From assembly GCF_003259365.1 (NCBI RefSeq), contig NZ_QLLY01000024.1, positions 58,877 to 122,876 of the forward strand: a stretch of DNA of 64,000 bases, written 5' to 3'. Below are positions 62,669 to 64,000 of this stretch, piece by piece. A model generated the notes under the pieces. The model was not told the DNA's origin and did no database searches. It worked only from the letters and a program-made list of their open reading frames with translations. The stretch comes from Streptomyces sp. PsTaAH-137 (GTDB lineage Bacteria; Actinomycetota; Actinomycetes; Streptomycetales; Streptomycetaceae). Position 1 is the first letter of the stretch. Every line of letters begins with the position of its first letter. Made by a program: the position numbers and the translations under genes.

Positions 62669-63687
62669 GCGTTCAAGGAGCACACGACGTCTCGGGAGTG
62701 GATAAGTGTGTGTGTGGCTGCATGATGTGCCCTGTGCCCTGCGGGACGGCAAGGCTCCCGGTGGCACGGCTTCGGAGGATCGGTGCCCGGTACCGGCGTG
62801 CGGCATGGCAGGGGCTCCGTCATACTCCTCGCGATGTAGATGGAGTAGCTCGGCTCGGACGCTGTTCGCGGTTGGACGAGGGTGGCAAGGCAATCCTGGC
62901 GATCTGGGCTCGGACGTCGTCACGCATCCGTCGTGCGGCCGCCCGTTGTCGTTTGGCTTTGTCGTGCGCCGCGCGAGCCCGTCGGCGTACGTCTTCGAGC
63001 CACTCCTCGATTTCCTGCGGGGTTCGATTCATTGGTCTTGGCCCCGGCTTCGTCCTGGATGCCTTGAATGCGGTCAGGGTCAGGTACGGCAGGTTTTACA
63101 GGCAGGGGCCGTTGGGCCTTGCAGCGCCGCGTTCGGGCCACTCATCGGCTGCGGACTGGCCGGCCGACAACGCGACGAACATGGATCTGCAGCGGTGGAC
63201 TTCATGGATGTGCGACATAGGCGATCAGCGGCTGGCGAACTATGCGAAACCGCCCGAACCCTGCGGCTGGCAGCACGACTCCTCGGGGACGGCAGAATGC
63301 TCGGCTCCGCCACGGAGAGTGGTCAATTCACTCGGGCCGCAGGCACGTGAGCGGGCGATCAGCGACTGCTGGACTCAGTCGAAATGAGAGCCGTGACGAG
63401 TGAGGTGGCCTCATTTTTCGATGCCCTACGAACGGTCGTGGTGCTGGTGCGGAACTGCTCCGAGTGATGCTGCGAGGGGAATTGAGTTGGTGGGTGAGGC
63501 GGGGGACTGACTGTACTGCCGGTACGCCGCGCCTCACCCCCAGGACACAACCGCCGTGAGGCCACCGCTCAAGTCCTCGCGGACCGCCGACCGCCCCGTG
63601 CTGTCGCGTTGCCAGGTGACAGCAGGGAGGAAGGCAGCGCAGTTTTCCCGTCTTCCCTCTGCTCGGTTGCGTCAGCTGGTGATCCCC
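62669..63687. other. Long stretch with little supported
   Basis: Apart from the small helical frame at 62820, nothing convincing is seen. A minus-strand stretch near 63060-63140 reads PDPDRIQGIQDEAGAKTNE without a clean start. Confidence 0.35.
62820..63032 (-). CDS. Small Arg-rich helical protein, possible
   Basis: 70 residues: MNRTPQEIEEWLEDVRRRAR, then HDKAKRQRAAARRMRDDVRA, a likely coiled-coil helix, followed by a Ser/Pro tail. No ribosome site. Composition is protein-like but no family is recognised. Confidence 0.4.
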   Translation of the reverse strand: MNRTPQEIEEWLEDVRRRARAAHDKAKRQRAAARRMRDDVRAQIARIALPPSSNREQRPSRATPSTSRGV

Positions 63688-64000
63688 TCAGCTCTTGGGC
63701 ATGAGGACGGAGTCGATGATGTAGACGTTGGCGTTGGCGGTCTTGACGTTGCCGCAGACCACGTTGGCGCTGTCGTTGACCTTGTAGGACTCGCCGGAGC
63801 CGGACGTCATCAGCTTCGACTTCTCCAGCGTGTCGAAGGAGCCGTTCTCCAGGTCCTTCGGCGCCAGCTTCTGGCCCACGACGTGGTAGGTCAGGATCTT
63901 GGTGAGCTGGGCCTTGTCGTTGAGGACCTTGTCCAGGTCGGCCTTCGGAATCTTGGAGAAGGCGTCGTTGGTCGGCGCGAACACAGTGACGTTCTGCGCG
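63688..64000 (-). CDS. Fasciclin-domain (FAS1) protein, 5' part outside window
   Basis: C-terminal 103 residues visible. NVTVFAPTNDAFSKIPK, then ILTYHVVGQKLAPKDL and NVYIIDSVLMPKS are the H1, YH and H2 blocks of FAS1. Streptomycete members are exported lipoproteins that mediate surface adhesion. The frame stays open to the right edge. Confidence 0.93.
   Translation of the reverse strand, partial: AQNVTVFAPTNDAFSKIPKADLDKVLNDKAQLTKILTYHVVGQKLAPKDLENGSFDTLEKSKLMTSGSGESYKVNDSANVVCGNVKTANANVYIIDSVLMPKS

Noticed and set aside
62236..63387. 383-codon plus-strand frame through the chaplin gene
   Set aside because: It reads the chaplin out of frame and crosses the 20-bp terminator; Arg-rich noise.
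1..64000. tRNA, rRNA and riboswitch genes
   Set aside because: No cloverleaf with the GTTCGAATC-type T-arm, no rRNA core sequence and no cobalamin-box leader upstream of the B12 protein were seen.

Overview
The window is high-GC actinobacterial DNA, almost certainly from a Streptomyces chromosome. Supporting signs are the third-position G/C bias, many GTG and TTG starts, a ten-gene gas vesicle cluster in the streptomycete order gvpO-A-F-G-Y-Z-J-L-S-K, a short chaplin, an HU protein, DUF5133- and DUF397-type proteins, and many partner-switching regulators. The mix of stress, redox and cell-surface genes with decayed genes and insertion-sequence fragments suggests an accessory, arm-like region. 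Both ends cut genes: an M28 aminopeptidase on the left and a fasciclin protein on the right. No rRNA, tRNA or CRISPR array was seen.

Layout. 0-9 kb: secreted aminopeptidase (partial), HU, PPK2 kinase, a TetR/SDR pair with a tandem operator, a second NAD(P)-binding protein, an ANTAR regulator and a secreted lamin-tail protein. 8.4-14.4 kb: gene fragments (a DNA polymerase IV remnant among them), an AhpD-like protein without its cysteines, a SMI1/KNR4 protein, a lipoprotein and a repeat-type protein. 14.4-20.4 kb: lipoproteins around a P450 / FAD oxidase / ABM tailoring cassette. 20.4-27.8 kb: mostly decayed accessory DNA with IS110 and IS481 transposase remnants. 27.8-29.4 kb: SDR plus TetR with palindromic operators. 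30-41.3 kb: a dense partner-switching region with three STAS proteins, one HATPase kinase, three SpoIIE-type phosphatases, a cobalamin-binding protein with a CarH-like W-x9-EH motif and a cold-shock protein. 41.5-42.4 kb: a dehalogenase-type hydrolase. 42.5-49 kb: the gas vesicle cluster on the minus strand. 49.4-53.7 kb: a tightly overlapping cassette of acyl-CoA dehydrogenase, PIG-L deacetylase, SAM methyltransferase, family 2 glycosyltransferase and SDR. 53.8-58.8 kb: HAD phosphatase, DUF5133 protein, FUSC membrane protein and small genes. 59-62.7 kb: an arsenic locus (arsI divergent from arsR-acr3-arsC) followed by a chaplin with a His/Met-rich tail.

How the parts may work together. The 31-41 kb block reads as a signalling hub: phosphatases dephosphorylate STAS antagonists, a HATPase anti-sigma kinase phosphorylates or sequesters, and the cobalamin protein could add a light or B12 input. 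The 49-53 kb cassette pairs N-deacetylation, methylation, glycosyl transfer and acyl oxidation, a logic like that of lipo-chitooligosaccharide synthesis, and is the best candidate for an undescribed pathway. A second structural theme is a dispersed repeat module: the HU, ppk2-tail and small-membrane-protein sequences near 1.2-3.2 kb recur in degraded form near 30.3-30.9 kb and 32.0-32.5 kb.
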